A DNA stretch of 64,000 nucleotides from Aminobacter carboxidus. Its GTDB lineage: Bacteria; Pseudomonadota; Alphaproteobacteria; Rhizobiales; Rhizobiaceae. Positions within the stretch are counted from its first letter, which is position 1. Every line of letters starts with the position of its first letter. Positions 37,841 through 45,781 of the stretch are shown piece after piece. Made by a program: the position numbers and the translations under genes. A model generated the notes under the pieces. It searched no databases and was not told where the DNA came from. It saw nothing but the letters and a program-made list of their open reading frames with translations. Location: NCBI RefSeq assembly GCF_014863355.1, contig NZ_JACZEP010000007.1, forward strand, positions 186,001 through 250,000, written 5' to 3'.

Positions 37841-38968
37841 CTAGCGAACGATGGTCAGGCGCTCGGCAGCACGCGTGATCGCCGTATAGAGCCAGCGCTG
37901 GCGCGTCTCCTTGAAGGCCCAGCTCTCGTCGAACAGCACGACATTGTTCCACTGCGAACCCTGCGCCTTGTGCACGGTCAGCGCGTAGCCATAGTCGAAA
38001 TCGTCGTAGCGCTTCTTGGTGCCCCACGGGATTTCTTCGTCGGGGCTCTCGAACACCTGCTTCAACAGCTTGATCTTGGCGACGCCGCGGTCGGGATCGT
38101 CCTCTTCGGGTGCGACCAGCAAGTTGATGCCCGGCTTCACCGTCTCTCGCGACGAGGTCATTACCTTCCACAAAGAGCCGTTGAGCAGCCCTTTGGCCGG
38201 GTCGTTGCGCAGGCACACCAGCTTGTCGCCGGCCTGCGGATAACCGGCGGTGAAACCTTTGAGCTCGCGCAGCCGCTGATTGTAGCGCTTGCGCGTCCGG
38301 TTGGTGCCGACAAGCACCTGGTCGGCGTCGAGCACCAGGTCCTGGGTGACGTCTTCCTTGCCGATCACCTGTGCTGTGCCATAGTCGCCGCGCATGAACT
38401 CGCGGCCCTCGCGCACGTCGAGCGCCAGCCGCAGGATCGGGTTGTCGCGCGCCTGGCGATGGATCTCCGTCAGCAGGAAATCGGGCTCATGTTCGGTGAA
38501 GAAACCGCCGCCCGAGATCGGCGGCAGCTGCGCCGGGTCACCCAGCACCAGCACCGGCGTGCCGAAGGTCAGAAGGTCGCGACCGAGTTGCTCGTCGACC
38601 ATCGAGCATTCGTCGATGACGACGAGTTTTGCCTTGGAAATGGGGCTCTGGCGGTTGAGCGAAAACGTCGGCGACATCGAGGTCTTGCCGGTCTGCTCAT
38701 CGGCGATCGCCTCCTCGCCCTTCGGCCGGTAGATCAGCGAGTGGATGGTGCGCGCGTTGGTGGCGCCCTTCGAGCGCAGCACCTGCGCTGCCTTGCCAGT
38801 GAAGGCAGCGAACTGCACCTGGCCGTCGACATGTTCGGCGAAATAGCGCGCAAGCGTCGTCTTGCCGGTGCCGGCATAACCGAACAACCGGAATATCTGC
38901 GGCCTTCCGGTCTTGAGCCAGCGCGCCACGGCCTGCAGCGCGTCATCCTGCTGAGGTGAAAAATCCAT
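37841..38968 (-). CDS. RecD-like ATP-dependent DNA helicase
   Basis: A 375-residue superfamily 1 helicase. Motif I is FGYAGTGKTTLARYFAEH near residue 30, motif II VVIDECSMVDEQ, motif III GDPAQLPPISGGG, motif IV region EIHRQARDNPILRLAL, motif V YALTVHKAQGSQW and motif VI YTAITRAAERLTIVR at the C-terminus. It is shorter than RecD or RecD2, lacking the long N-terminal part, and has a UvrD-C-2-type end. No recB or recC lies nearby, so it acts alone or with unknown partners. The ATG at 38968 begins the conserved part. Confidence 0.9.
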   Translation of the reverse strand: MDFSPQQDDALQAVARWLKTGRPQIFRLFGYAGTGKTTLARYFAEHVDGQVQFAAFTGKAAQVLRSKGATNARTIHSLIYRPKGEEAIADEQTGKTSMSPTFSLNRQSPISKAKLVVIDECSMVDEQLGRDLLTFGTPVLVLGDPAQLPPISGGGFFTEHEPDFLLTEIHRQARDNPILRLALDVREGREFMRGDYGTAQVIGKEDVTQDLVLDADQVLVGTNRTRKRYNQRLRELKGFTAGYPQAGDKLVCLRNDPAKGLLNGSLWKVMTSSRETVKPGINLLVAPEEDDPDRGVAKIKLLKQVFESPDEEIPWGTKKRYDDFDYGYALTVHKAQGSQWNNVVLFDESWAFKETRQRWLYTAITRAAERLTIVR

Positions 38969-39155
38969 TGTTTTGACTGACAGGATTCGGCGTTGAAGGG
39001 CAAGGGATTGAGCATCGAAGCCCACATAAGCTGACAAGCTGGCCCAATCAGGCGCCGTCTTCCTCGGAAAAGGAGGCCCTTGTTCATCAGCCGACTGCAA
39101 GGAACCAGCCAAAGTATGGTATTTTAGCGAGAGCATATCTGGGAAGGCGACCGCA

Positions 39156-39791
39156 TTGACCAGAAGCCTGCAAGACGACGAAGCCAGGAGCTGGCCCGCC
39201 CTGCTGATGGCGGCGGAGAGCGGCGACGTGAACGCGGCCAATGCGGAGCTTGCGGCCGGCGCAGATGTCAATCAGTCGGACGACGACGGCTGGTCAGCAC
39301 TTCACCTTTCAGCCCTCAATGCCCATACCTCGGTCGTCGAAACATTGCTCAGGCACCCAGAAATCGATCCAGATTCCCGAAACAGATGGAAGAGTACGCC
39401 TCTGATCCTGGCATCCGCCAAAGGCCACCTCGAGTGTGTTCTGGCCATCGTGGGGCACCCGCGAACAGACATCGATGCAAGGGCGGAATACTACGGCAGG
39501 ACAGCCCTGATCGAAGCGGCAAAGAACGGACATATGAATGTCGCCAGGCTGCTCGTGGATAGCGGTGCGGACGTCAACTCCACCGACAAAAGCGGAAGAA
39601 ACAACGCGCTCATCGAGGCCATCAAAGGCCGCCACTACGAGATCGCGGAGTATCTGCTGGGTTCAGGGAAACTGAATTTTCTCCACAAGGACGTCAGGCT
39701 GAACGCCCTGATCTGGGCAGGCAGCAGCCAAAATCACCAGTTCATGCAAAAGCTGGAAGCAGCGATTCATAACTTCTTCGACGGCAATTAG
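39156..39791 (+). CDS. Ankyrin-repeat protein
   Basis: A 211-residue protein made of about five ankyrin repeats: DGWSALHLSALNAHTSVVETL, STPLILASAKGHLECVLAIV, GRTALIEAAKNGHMNVARLL and NNALIEAIKGRHYEIAEYLL, each with the TALxxAxxxGH pattern. It probably binds another protein in the cytoplasm. The start is a TTG after GGAAGG. AGA codons and softer GC at third positions differ from the neighbours, hinting at transfer. It is divergent from the helicase gene. Confidence 0.82.
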   Translation: MTRSLQDDEARSWPALLMAAESGDVNAANAELAAGADVNQSDDDGWSALHLSALNAHTSVVETLLRHPEIDPDSRNRWKSTPLILASAKGHLECVLAIVGHPRTDIDARAEYYGRTALIEAAKNGHMNVARLLVDSGADVNSTDKSGRNNALIEAIKGRHYEIAEYLLGSGKLNFLHKDVRLNALIWAGSSQNHQFMQKLEAAIHNFFDGN

Positions 39792-39989
39792 GCGAAGATT
39801 GATCGGCTTCTCGAACCTCCGCCCGCTTGATTGCGTCAACCGCCGCCCATGCTCACCAATAGGGAGATTGCTCCTGAGCGTTATCAGGTAGGGAACTCGC
39901 CTGCTGTCAGTTTGCGTCCCATTGCGATTGAACTTCCATTCGGCGAACCGTCATGTACGCCGCGCAGACCAACGAAAGCACATGCCTTG

Positions 39990-40493
39990 ATGACAGCCCC
40001 TGAAATCCGGTTGCTCGTCCCGGGCAGCGACAATGCGGCCGTGCGCGACCTGTACGATCGCGCCGCCGATTTCGTCATGCTGGAATCCGGCACGGAACCG
40101 TCGGATGCGATGGTGGAACAGTTCTTCACCGATGGCCCGCCAGGCGTGGATTTCGCGACATCGCAAAAACTTGGCATGTTCCGACCAAGTGGCCAACTCG
40201 TTGCGATTGCCGACCTTGCCTTCGGCTATCCTGAGGCTGACGATGCCTATGTCGGGCTGCTGCTGCTTGACGAGAGCTGCCGGGGAATGGGCCTCGGCCG
40301 CACTTTCCTCGACCACCTGACGGGCATCGCACGGGCTGGCAACGCCAGACGGCTCCTGATCGCGGTGCTGGACGAAAACGCGCGTGGCCGCGCCTTCTGG
40401 GAGCGCGAGGGCTTTCGCCTGCTGCAAAGCTTCCCCGATTTCAAGATCGGCCCGAAAACCCATGTCGCGCACCGCATGTGGCGGTCGCTCTAG
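39990..40493 (+). CDS. GNAT family N-acetyltransferase
   Basis: A 167-residue acetyl-CoA-dependent transferase. The central strand is followed by LLLLDESCRGMGLGRTFLDHL, a good Q/RxxGxG/A CoA loop (RGMGLG), and VLDENARGRAFWEREGFRLL is the usual C-terminal half. The ATG at 39990 is used; the open frame upstream is not conserved. The substrate is unknown. It converges on the nitrile hydratase operon, 15 bases from the accessory gene end. Confidence 0.82.
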   Translation: MTAPEIRLLVPGSDNAAVRDLYDRAADFVMLESGTEPSDAMVEQFFTDGPPGVDFATSQKLGMFRPSGQLVAIADLAFGYPEADDAYVGLLLLDESCRGMGLGRTFLDHLTGIARAGNARRLLIAVLDENARGRAFWEREGFRLLQSFPDFKIGPKTHVAHRMWRSL

Positions 40494-40508
40494 GGCCGAC
40501 CGCGGTCG

Positions 40509-40868
40509 CTATAAGCCGGAGGATCGCCCCGGATCGTTCTCCAGCACGATCGGCTGCCCGTGCGGCGTGGCGTGTGCCGCCCGCTCCCAGGCTGCGGCAA
40601 CGGCATCGACCTCTTCGTGGCCGGCAAGCCCCTTTTCCGCCAGCAATCGCTCAAGCGCGGCGAGCCAGCGTTCATAATAATCGCTGCCGTCGGTTGCTGC
40701 CTCCGGACGCTTCACTTCCGTCGACAGCCGCTCGGCCCATTCTGCCCAGCTGAACAGTCCGCGCTCGTGCAGTGCCACCACCATGGCAAAGGCCTCGGCC
40801 TGCCACGGCTCGGCGAAGACAGGCGCATCGAGCGTGGCTACCGGAATTCGTGCCTCATGCCGGCTCAA
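40509..40868 (-). CDS. Nitrile hydratase accessory (activator) protein
   Basis: A 119-residue homologue of the P14K-type nitrile hydratase activator, which helps cobalt insertion and cysteine oxidation in the alpha subunit. FAEPWQAEAFAMVVALHERG and FSWAEWAERL are the conserved N-terminal features, also shared with the beta-subunit N-terminal fold. The start is a TTG at 40868 within the end of the beta gene, six bases after GGAG; no ATG fits the frame. It is third in the alpha-beta-activator operon. Confidence 0.85.
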   Translation of the reverse strand: MSRHEARIPVATLDAPVFAEPWQAEAFAMVVALHERGLFSWAEWAERLSTEVKRPEAATDGSDYYERWLAALERLLAEKGLAGHEEVDAVAAAWERAAHATPHGQPIVLENDPGRSSGL

Positions 40869-41514
40869 GGTAGCTCTCCCAGGCGTCGATGCTGACGGTG
40901 AGCGCCGGGTCCGCGCCCTCGCCCCACAATTCCGCGGCAGTAAACACGACAGTATAGACCCGTTGCGGGTTTTCGCCTTGGCCAGGCGCATTGCTGTCGG
41001 GGAAGACGAAACCGTCGCGCACCGCGTCGATCACGCCCTCCTTGCCCCTGGCATAACGCGGCAGCCGGGTGTGGCCGATCGGGTGAAAATTCTTGGTCCG
41101 CACGCGTTGGCCGACCGCAAACACCGCCGGTTCATCCATCGGCCGGTCGCAAGGCCCGCCCTTGGCAAGGACCGCCGGCACATTTTCCGCTTTCAGCACC
41201 CGCTTGGGCGTCGCCGCCAGATCGACGGCATCGCCCGCCGCCAGATCATTTGCTGTCACGAAATTGTGCCGCTTGAGCAGCGTCTCCAGCGCCTTGATCC
41301 AGATCTCGTAATAGCTCGACGCATAATAGTCGGCCGGATGCAGGCATTCGCGCGCGTGCCGGCTCTCGTCGATGTTCCAGGCGCCCATGGCGCCTGCCGT
41401 CAACGTCACGCCAAGCGCGCGCTTTTCCCATGCGGCGTGGAAATAGGGCTCGTCCTTTTCGGGCGCCACCGGCCCAAAACCCATCTGCCCGCCGAGATCA
41501 TGCGGCCCGTTCAT
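40855..41514 (-). CDS. nthB: Nitrile hydratase beta subunit
   Basis: Partner of the alpha subunit in hydration of nitriles to amides. It has 219 residues with [16 protein letters not shown] at the N-terminus, [20 protein letters not shown], and a C-terminal barrel domain ([29 protein letters not shown]). The length is usual. It starts in ATGA overlapping the alpha gene and overlaps the activator gene by 14 bases. No amidase gene is near to process the amide further. Confidence 0.93.
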   Translation of the reverse strand: MNGPHDLGGQMGFGPVAPEKDEPYFHAAWEKRALGVTLTAGAMGAWNIDESRHARECLHPADYYASSYYEIWIKALETLLKRHNFVTANDLAAGDAVDLAATPKRVLKAENVPAVLAKGGPCDRPMDEPAVFAVGQRVRTKNFHPIGHTRLPRYARGKEGVIDAVRDGFVFPDSNAPGQGENPQRVYTVVFTAAELWGEGADPALTVSIDAWESYLEPA

Positions 41515-42125
41515 GCGGCCTCCCGCGCCAGGCCTGTGCCGATCATCGAGTCGCGCGTCACCAGATCGGCGAGCTTGTCCTCGCTCCAGCCATCGCTGCC
41601 ACTGGGGCGCTGCGGCACCACGAGATAGCGCAGTTCGGCGGTCGAATCCCAGACCCGGATGTTCTTGTCCTTCGGCAGCGAAAGCCCGAATTCTTCCAGC
41701 ACGCCGCGCGGGTCGATCACCGCCCTGCTGCGATAGGGCGGCGCCTTGTACCAGACCGGCGGCAGCCCCAGCACCGACCATGGGTAGCACGAGCACAGAG
41801 TGCAAACGACGAGGTTATGCGTCTCGTCGGTGTTGAACACCGCCTGCATGTGCTCGCCCTGCCGCCCGGTGTAGCCGAGCGAGGCGATCGCCGCGGTGGC
41901 GTCGCGCTTCAGCCAGTCAGCGTATTCGCGATCGCTCCACGCCTTCGCCACGACGCGCGCGCCGTTGCGCGGGCCGACCTTGGTCTCGTAGGTGTCGACG
42001 ATGACATCGATAGCCGCCGGGTCGATCAGGCCCTTCCTGGTCAGGATGGTCTCCAGCGCACGCACGCGCGCGGCCATCGGCTCGAGCTCGTTGTCGTGAT
42101 GGTGGTGGTCATGATCGTGTGACAT
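41511..42125 (-). CDS. nthA: Nitrile hydratase alpha subunit, cobalt type
   Basis: Metal-bearing subunit, 204 residues. The claw motif VCTLCSC (C108-T-L-C111-S-C113) has Thr after the first Cys, the mark of cobalt rather than iron enzymes. The N-terminus [13 protein letters not shown] is unusually rich in His and could bind metal. [17 protein letters not shown] is the conserved C-terminal segment. Thiocyanate hydrolase gamma is a relative, but the gene set fits nitrile hydratase better. It is the first gene of the operon. Confidence 0.94.
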   Translation of the reverse strand: MSHDHDHHHHDNELEPMAARVRALETILTRKGLIDPAAIDVIVDTYETKVGPRNGARVVAKAWSDREYADWLKRDATAAIASLGYTGRQGEHMQAVFNTDETHNLVVCTLCSCYPWSVLGLPPVWYKAPPYRSRAVIDPRGVLEEFGLSLPKDKNIRVWDSTAELRYLVVPQRPSGSDGWSEDKLADLVTRDSMIGTGLAREAA

Positions 42126-42224
42126 ATCAGGAGGCTATGCGCACACACGGCGCCACGCAAGCATGCTCGCCTTGGGCCAGCAGACGTTTGCGGAGCCGCC
42201 CCCAAGCTCGCTATCGTTTGCGCC

Positions 42225-43499
42225 ATGCGGGTTCTGATTCTCGGCGGCAACGGCTTCATCGGGGCGGCAGTGGCAAGGTCGCTTGCCGCGCGCGGGCTGT
42301 CGGTCGTGGCGCTGGCGCGCGACACGGCGATGGCCGCCCGCCGCTATCCCGGCATCGACTGGGTCGAGGCCGACATTGCGCAGTTGTCACGGCCCGACGA
42401 CTGGCTTGCCCTGCTTGCCGGCATCGATGCCGTAGTCAACTGCGCCGGTGCGCTGCAGGATGGTCCGCGTGACGATGTCGCTGCCGTGCAGTTCGCCGCC
42501 ATGAACGCTCTCTACAAGGTCGCGTCGCCGCGTATCTTCGTCCAGATATCGGCGCGCACCGACGATGTGGCGGCGAACACCCCCTTCTTCGCCACCAAGC
42601 GCCAGGCCGATGCGGCACTTCGTGCCTCGGGCCTCGCTTTCGTCATCCTGCGCCCCGCCATCGTCATCGGGCGCGCCGCCCATGGCGGCTCGGCATTGCT
42701 GCGGGCGCTTTCCGCCTTTCCACTCGTCACGCCGCTGGTTTTTGGCGACAGCCGCATGCAGTTCGTTGCGCTGGATGATGTCGCCGCCGCCGTGTCGGAC
42801 GCCTTGTCAGGCGACATCCCAGCCGGCAGCGACATCGACCTGGCCGCGCCGCAGGTGATGACGCTGGCGCAAGCTGTCGCCCGCCACCGCCAATGGCTCG
42901 GCCTGCCGCCGGCACGCGCGCTTGCCCTCCCCGTTTTCTTCGCCAGCATCGCCTCCGGTGCTGCCGATCTGCTTGGCCGGCTCGGCTGGCGCTCGCCTTT
43001 GCGCTCGACCGCGCTCGAGGTCGCCGCCGGCGGTGTCGCTGGCCATGCGACCGGGTCTGACAGGGCCGTTCGCTCCCTCGACCAGACGCTTGCCGCAAAC
43101 CCCGCCGGCGTCCAGGAATTGTGGTTTGCCCGGCTCTACCTGCTCAAGCCGCTGGTGCTGGGCACGCTTTGCCTGTTCTGGCTTTTGTCCGGTATCATCG
43201 CGCTGCTGCGCTTCGACGCCTCGTCGACGCATCTTACCGCCGCCGGCGCGCCCACCGCACTCGCGCATGCCATCACCCTCGTCACCAGCCTCGCCGACAT
43301 CGCGCTCGGCATCGGCGTGGCGGCCCGCCGTTACGCCAGACCGGCGCTGGGCGGCATGATCGCGCTGTCTGTGGCCTATCTCGCATCGGCGACCGTGCTC
43401 GCGCCTGGCCTCTGGGTCGATACGCTCGGACCACTGGTCAAGGTGCTGCCATCGATCGTGCTGGCGCTGGTGGCGCTTGCCATACTGGACGAGCGCTGA
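42225..43499 (+). CDS. SDR oxidoreductase fused to a DoxX-like membrane domain
   Basis: A 424-residue fusion. Residues 1-280 form an atypical NAD(P)-binding SDR (MRVLILGGNGFIGAAVARSL, then VVNCAGALQDG and FVILRPAIVIG). Residues 300-424 have four hydrophobic helices of DoxX-like type (LVLGTLCLFWLLSGIIALL and ALGGMIALSVAYLASATVL). This combination is known in proteobacteria but uncharacterised; a membrane-bound reductase is inferred. The next gene, DUF2269, starts three bases after the stop, so the two are one unit. Confidence 0.85.
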   Translation: MRVLILGGNGFIGAAVARSLAARGLSVVALARDTAMAARRYPGIDWVEADIAQLSRPDDWLALLAGIDAVVNCAGALQDGPRDDVAAVQFAAMNALYKVASPRIFVQISARTDDVAANTPFFATKRQADAALRASGLAFVILRPAIVIGRAAHGGSALLRALSAFPLVTPLVFGDSRMQFVALDDVAAAVSDALSGDIPAGSDIDLAAPQVMTLAQAVARHRQWLGLPPARALALPVFFASIASGAADLLGRLGWRSPLRSTALEVAAGGVAGHATGSDRAVRSLDQTLAANPAGVQELWFARLYLLKPLVLGTLCLFWLLSGIIALLRFDASSTHLTAAGAPTALAHAITLVTSLADIALGIGVAARRYARPALGGMIALSVAYLASATVLAPGLWVDTLGPLVKVLPSIVLALVALAILDER

Positions 43500-43502
43500 G
43501 CC

Positions 43503-43976
43503 ATGGAAGAGCTTCTTCGCCTCGCCCATGTTCTTGGCGCCGCGGTGTTGTTCGGCACCGGCGCCGGCATCGCCTTCTTCATGGTCATGGCCCACCGCAC
43601 CCGCGATCCCGCGACAATTGCCCATGTCGCCGGCACGGTGGTGATCGCCGACATGGTCTTCACCGCCACTGCGGTCATCCTGCAGCCCATCACGGGCGCC
43701 TGGCTGGCCTACGAAGTTGGCTGGCCGCTCACCGAGCGCTGGATCGTGCTCTCGCTCGCGCTCTACGTGCTGACGGGCCTGTTCTGGTTGCCGGTGGTGT
43801 TCATCCAGATCGAGCTGCGCAATCTCGCCCGTTCCGCCGCCACCACCGGCAAGGCTTTGCCGGCACGCTACTTCAAGCTCTACCGCATCTGGTTTTTCTG
43901 CGGTTTCCCGGCCTTCTTCAGCGTCGTCGCCATCTTCTGGCTGATGCTGACCCGGCCAACGATCGAGCTGTTCTGA
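43503..43976 (+). CDS. DUF2269 family membrane protein
   Basis: A 157-residue protein with four predicted helices, beginning MEELLRLAHVLGAAVLFGTG, the usual DUF2269 start, with His residues in helices and FWLPVVFIQIELRNLAR later. Function unknown; the constant link to the SDR-DoxX gene before it suggests a shared membrane redox role. It converges end to end with the LysE-type gene, whose stop begins at the next base. Confidence 0.8.
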   Translation: MEELLRLAHVLGAAVLFGTGAGIAFFMVMAHRTRDPATIAHVAGTVVIADMVFTATAVILQPITGAWLAYEVGWPLTERWIVLSLALYVLTGLFWLPVVFIQIELRNLARSAATTGKALPARYFKLYRIWFFCGFPAFFSVVAIFWLMLTRPTIELF

Positions 43977-44573
43977 CTATTTCAGCATCGGCCATAGCGT
44001 CGCCGCCAAAAGCACGCCCATGGCGATATTGAACCATTTCAGCCGCACCGGATCGGCGAGAAAGCCGCGCAGCGCCATGCCAAAACCGGCCCAGCACGAC
44101 ACGCTCGGCACGTTCACTAGTGCAAACGCGCCCGCGATGATCAGCACCGACAAAAACGGCGCTTCAGTGCTGGTGTAGAGCGCCATGGCGGTGACTGCCA
44201 TCACCCAGGCCTTCGGGTTGATCCACTGGAACGCCGACGCTTCGAGAAACGTCATCGGCTGGCCCTTGCTCTCGCCGTCCTTGCCGAGCGAGCGCGACAT
44301 GGCGATGCGCCAGGCGAGATAGAGCAGGTAAGCCCCGCCAGCGATCTTGAGCACCAAATGCAGCGCCGGAAATGCCGTCAGCACCGCGCCCAGCCCAAAG
44401 CCGACGCCGAGCAGCAGCGACAGGAAGCCGAAGCCGATGCCCAGCATGTGCGGGATCGTACGCACGAAGCCGAAATTCACCCCCGAGGCCAGCAGCATGA
44501 AATTGTTCGGGCCCGGCGTGATCGAGGTCACGAACGCATAGACAAGCAATGCAAGGAATGCGTCGTAGCTCAC
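43977..44573 (-). CDS. LysE family amino-acid exporter
   Basis: A 198-residue inner-membrane exporter (RhtB/LysE type) with about six helices. The N-terminal FVTSITPGPNNFMLLASGVNFG is the family signature; FQWINPKAWVMAVTAMALYT is a second. The start is a GTG after GGAGGG. The exported compound is probably an amino acid or derivative, unknown in detail. Confidence 0.9.
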   Translation of the reverse strand: MSYDAFLALLVYAFVTSITPGPNNFMLLASGVNFGFVRTIPHMLGIGFGFLSLLLGVGFGLGAVLTAFPALHLVLKIAGGAYLLYLAWRIAMSRSLGKDGESKGQPMTFLEASAFQWINPKAWVMAVTAMALYTSTEAPFLSVLIIAGAFALVNVPSVSCWAGFGMALRGFLADPVRLKWFNIAMGVLLAATLWPMLK

Positions 44574-44641
44574 TTTCCGCCCTCCGAACCTTATTATGTC
44601 AACAATACTGACCTTATGCCGCCATCCCGGCAACCTCCACT

Positions 44642-44995
44642 TTACCCGGGCCGCTGGGCCAGCGAAGCGCCCTGGCTCTCGCTCGCCCCACGGCTGGGAT
44701 AGTGATGGACCTCCTGCCCCAACGTCTCGTCGCAGAAGCGATTCCAGTAGTCCTTGGTGTAGGTCAGGTGCAGGTACCAGACCCTGTCGACGTCGGGCGA
44801 CGGGCTGAGCATGCCATCCGAAATACAGACGAGGTAGATGAAGCGCCTGTATTGATCGATCGCCGCCTTTGCACGTACCGGCGCCCAGCCATTCTCCCGG
44901 GCCAGTCGCACTGAGAACGGAGCTTCGGCTTGCGGATCGTCGAAGTCGTAACTGGCGATCTTGTTCCACAGGTCCGGGTCGGTCAGGTCATTCAT
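44642..44995 (-). CDS. Short protein like the N-terminus of TIGR04222 membrane proteins
   Basis: A 117-residue soluble protein: LWNKIASYDFDDPQ, PFSVRLARENGW, AIDQYRRFIYLVCI, and VDRVWYLHLTYTKDYWNRFC. From memory this matches the N-terminal cytosolic part of TIGR04222-type membrane proteins, but the membrane and Gly-rich part is missing, so this is either a stand-alone short form or a truncated gene. The ATG at 44995 is assumed. Function unknown. Confidence 0.6.
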   Translation of the reverse strand: MNDLTDPDLWNKIASYDFDDPQAEAPFSVRLARENGWAPVRAKAAIDQYRRFIYLVCISDGMLSPSPDVDRVWYLHLTYTKDYWNRFCDETLGQEVHHYPSRGASESQGASLAQRPG

Positions 44996-45132
44996 CTTGC
45001 GGCCGCGGAGTTGAGTTTGCACGCCCGGAAACTACACCGCCCGGATGTTCCTGCAATCACCTCCGGACAACCTCAGGCTGCTGGCGACTGCCCCGCCACA
45101 ATGTGGCGAGGTCGAGGAACCGTGCCCTGCCC

Positions 45133-45705
45133 TCACATCCCCTGCGGGCCGCGGTTCATCGCCGCTACGCCAGTACGGCAGACCTCGACGAGGCCGAGCG
45201 GCTTCATGATGGCGATGAATTGCTCGATCTTCGACACCTTCCCGGTCAGCTCGAAGATGAAATGTTCGGTGTTGGCGTCTATCACCTTGGCGCGGAAGGC
45301 GTCGGCCAGGCGCAGTGCCTCGACGCGGGCGTCGCCGGTGCCCGAAACCTTGACCAGAGCCAGCTCGCGTTCCAGCGCACCGCCGGTGCCCAGTTCCTGT
45401 GCCATGACGGTCAAGTCGACGACGCGGTGCACCGGCACGATGCGTTCGAGCTGGTGCTTGATCTGCTCGAGCACATGCGGGGTGCCGCGCGTCACGATGG
45501 TGATGCGCGACAGGTGCTTTTCATGCTCCGTCTCAGAGACGGTCAGGCTTTCGATGTTGTAGCCGCGGCCGGAAAACAGGCCGATGACGCGGGCGAGCAC
45601 GCCCGGTTCATTGTCGACCAGCACCGATAGGGTGTGGATTTCCGGCTTCTCGGTTTCCTTGGCGATGAAGTAGGCCGAACCGGTGGGCTGTAGCTGTGCG
45701 TTCAT
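45133..45705 (-). CDS. ilvN: Acetolactate synthase small (regulatory) subunit IlvN/IlvH
   Basis: Regulatory partner of acetolactate synthase, giving valine feedback control. It has 190 residues: an ACT domain at the N-terminus (HTLSVLVDNEPGVLARVIGL, GRGYNIESLTV) and a C-terminal ACT-like domain (FELTGKVSKIEQFIAIMKPL). The long 190-residue form is typical of proteobacterial IlvH. It is second in the minus-strand ilvB-ilvN operon, 76 bases after ilvB, with a strong hairpin in the gap. Confidence 0.95.
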   Translation of the reverse strand: MNAQLQPTGSAYFIAKETEKPEIHTLSVLVDNEPGVLARVIGLFSGRGYNIESLTVSETEHEKHLSRITIVTRGTPHVLEQIKHQLERIVPVHRVVDLTVMAQELGTGGALERELALVKVSGTGDARVEALRLADAFRAKVIDANTEHFIFELTGKVSKIEQFIAIMKPLGLVEVCRTGVAAMNRGPQGM

Positions 45706-45748
45706 AAGATGAATCTCGATCTCAGGCGATTGCGCCAACTCGTTGATT

Positions 45749-45773
45749 GTGCGGCCTTCCCCGAAGGCCGCAC
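45749..45773 (-). terminator. Hairpin between ilvB and ilvN
   Basis: GTGCGGCCTTC (45749-45759), loop CCC, GAAGGCCGCAC (45763-45773): a perfect 11-bp stem just after the ilvB stop. There is no T run, so it may lower or stabilise the mRNA parts rather than end transcription. Confidence 0.55.
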
Positions 45774-45781
45774 GCGGTTCG

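Noticed and set aside
41511-42125. Thiocyanate hydrolase instead of nitrile hydratase
   Set aside because: The same metal claw occurs there, but separate alpha and beta genes of this size with a P14K-type activator fit nitrile hydratase.
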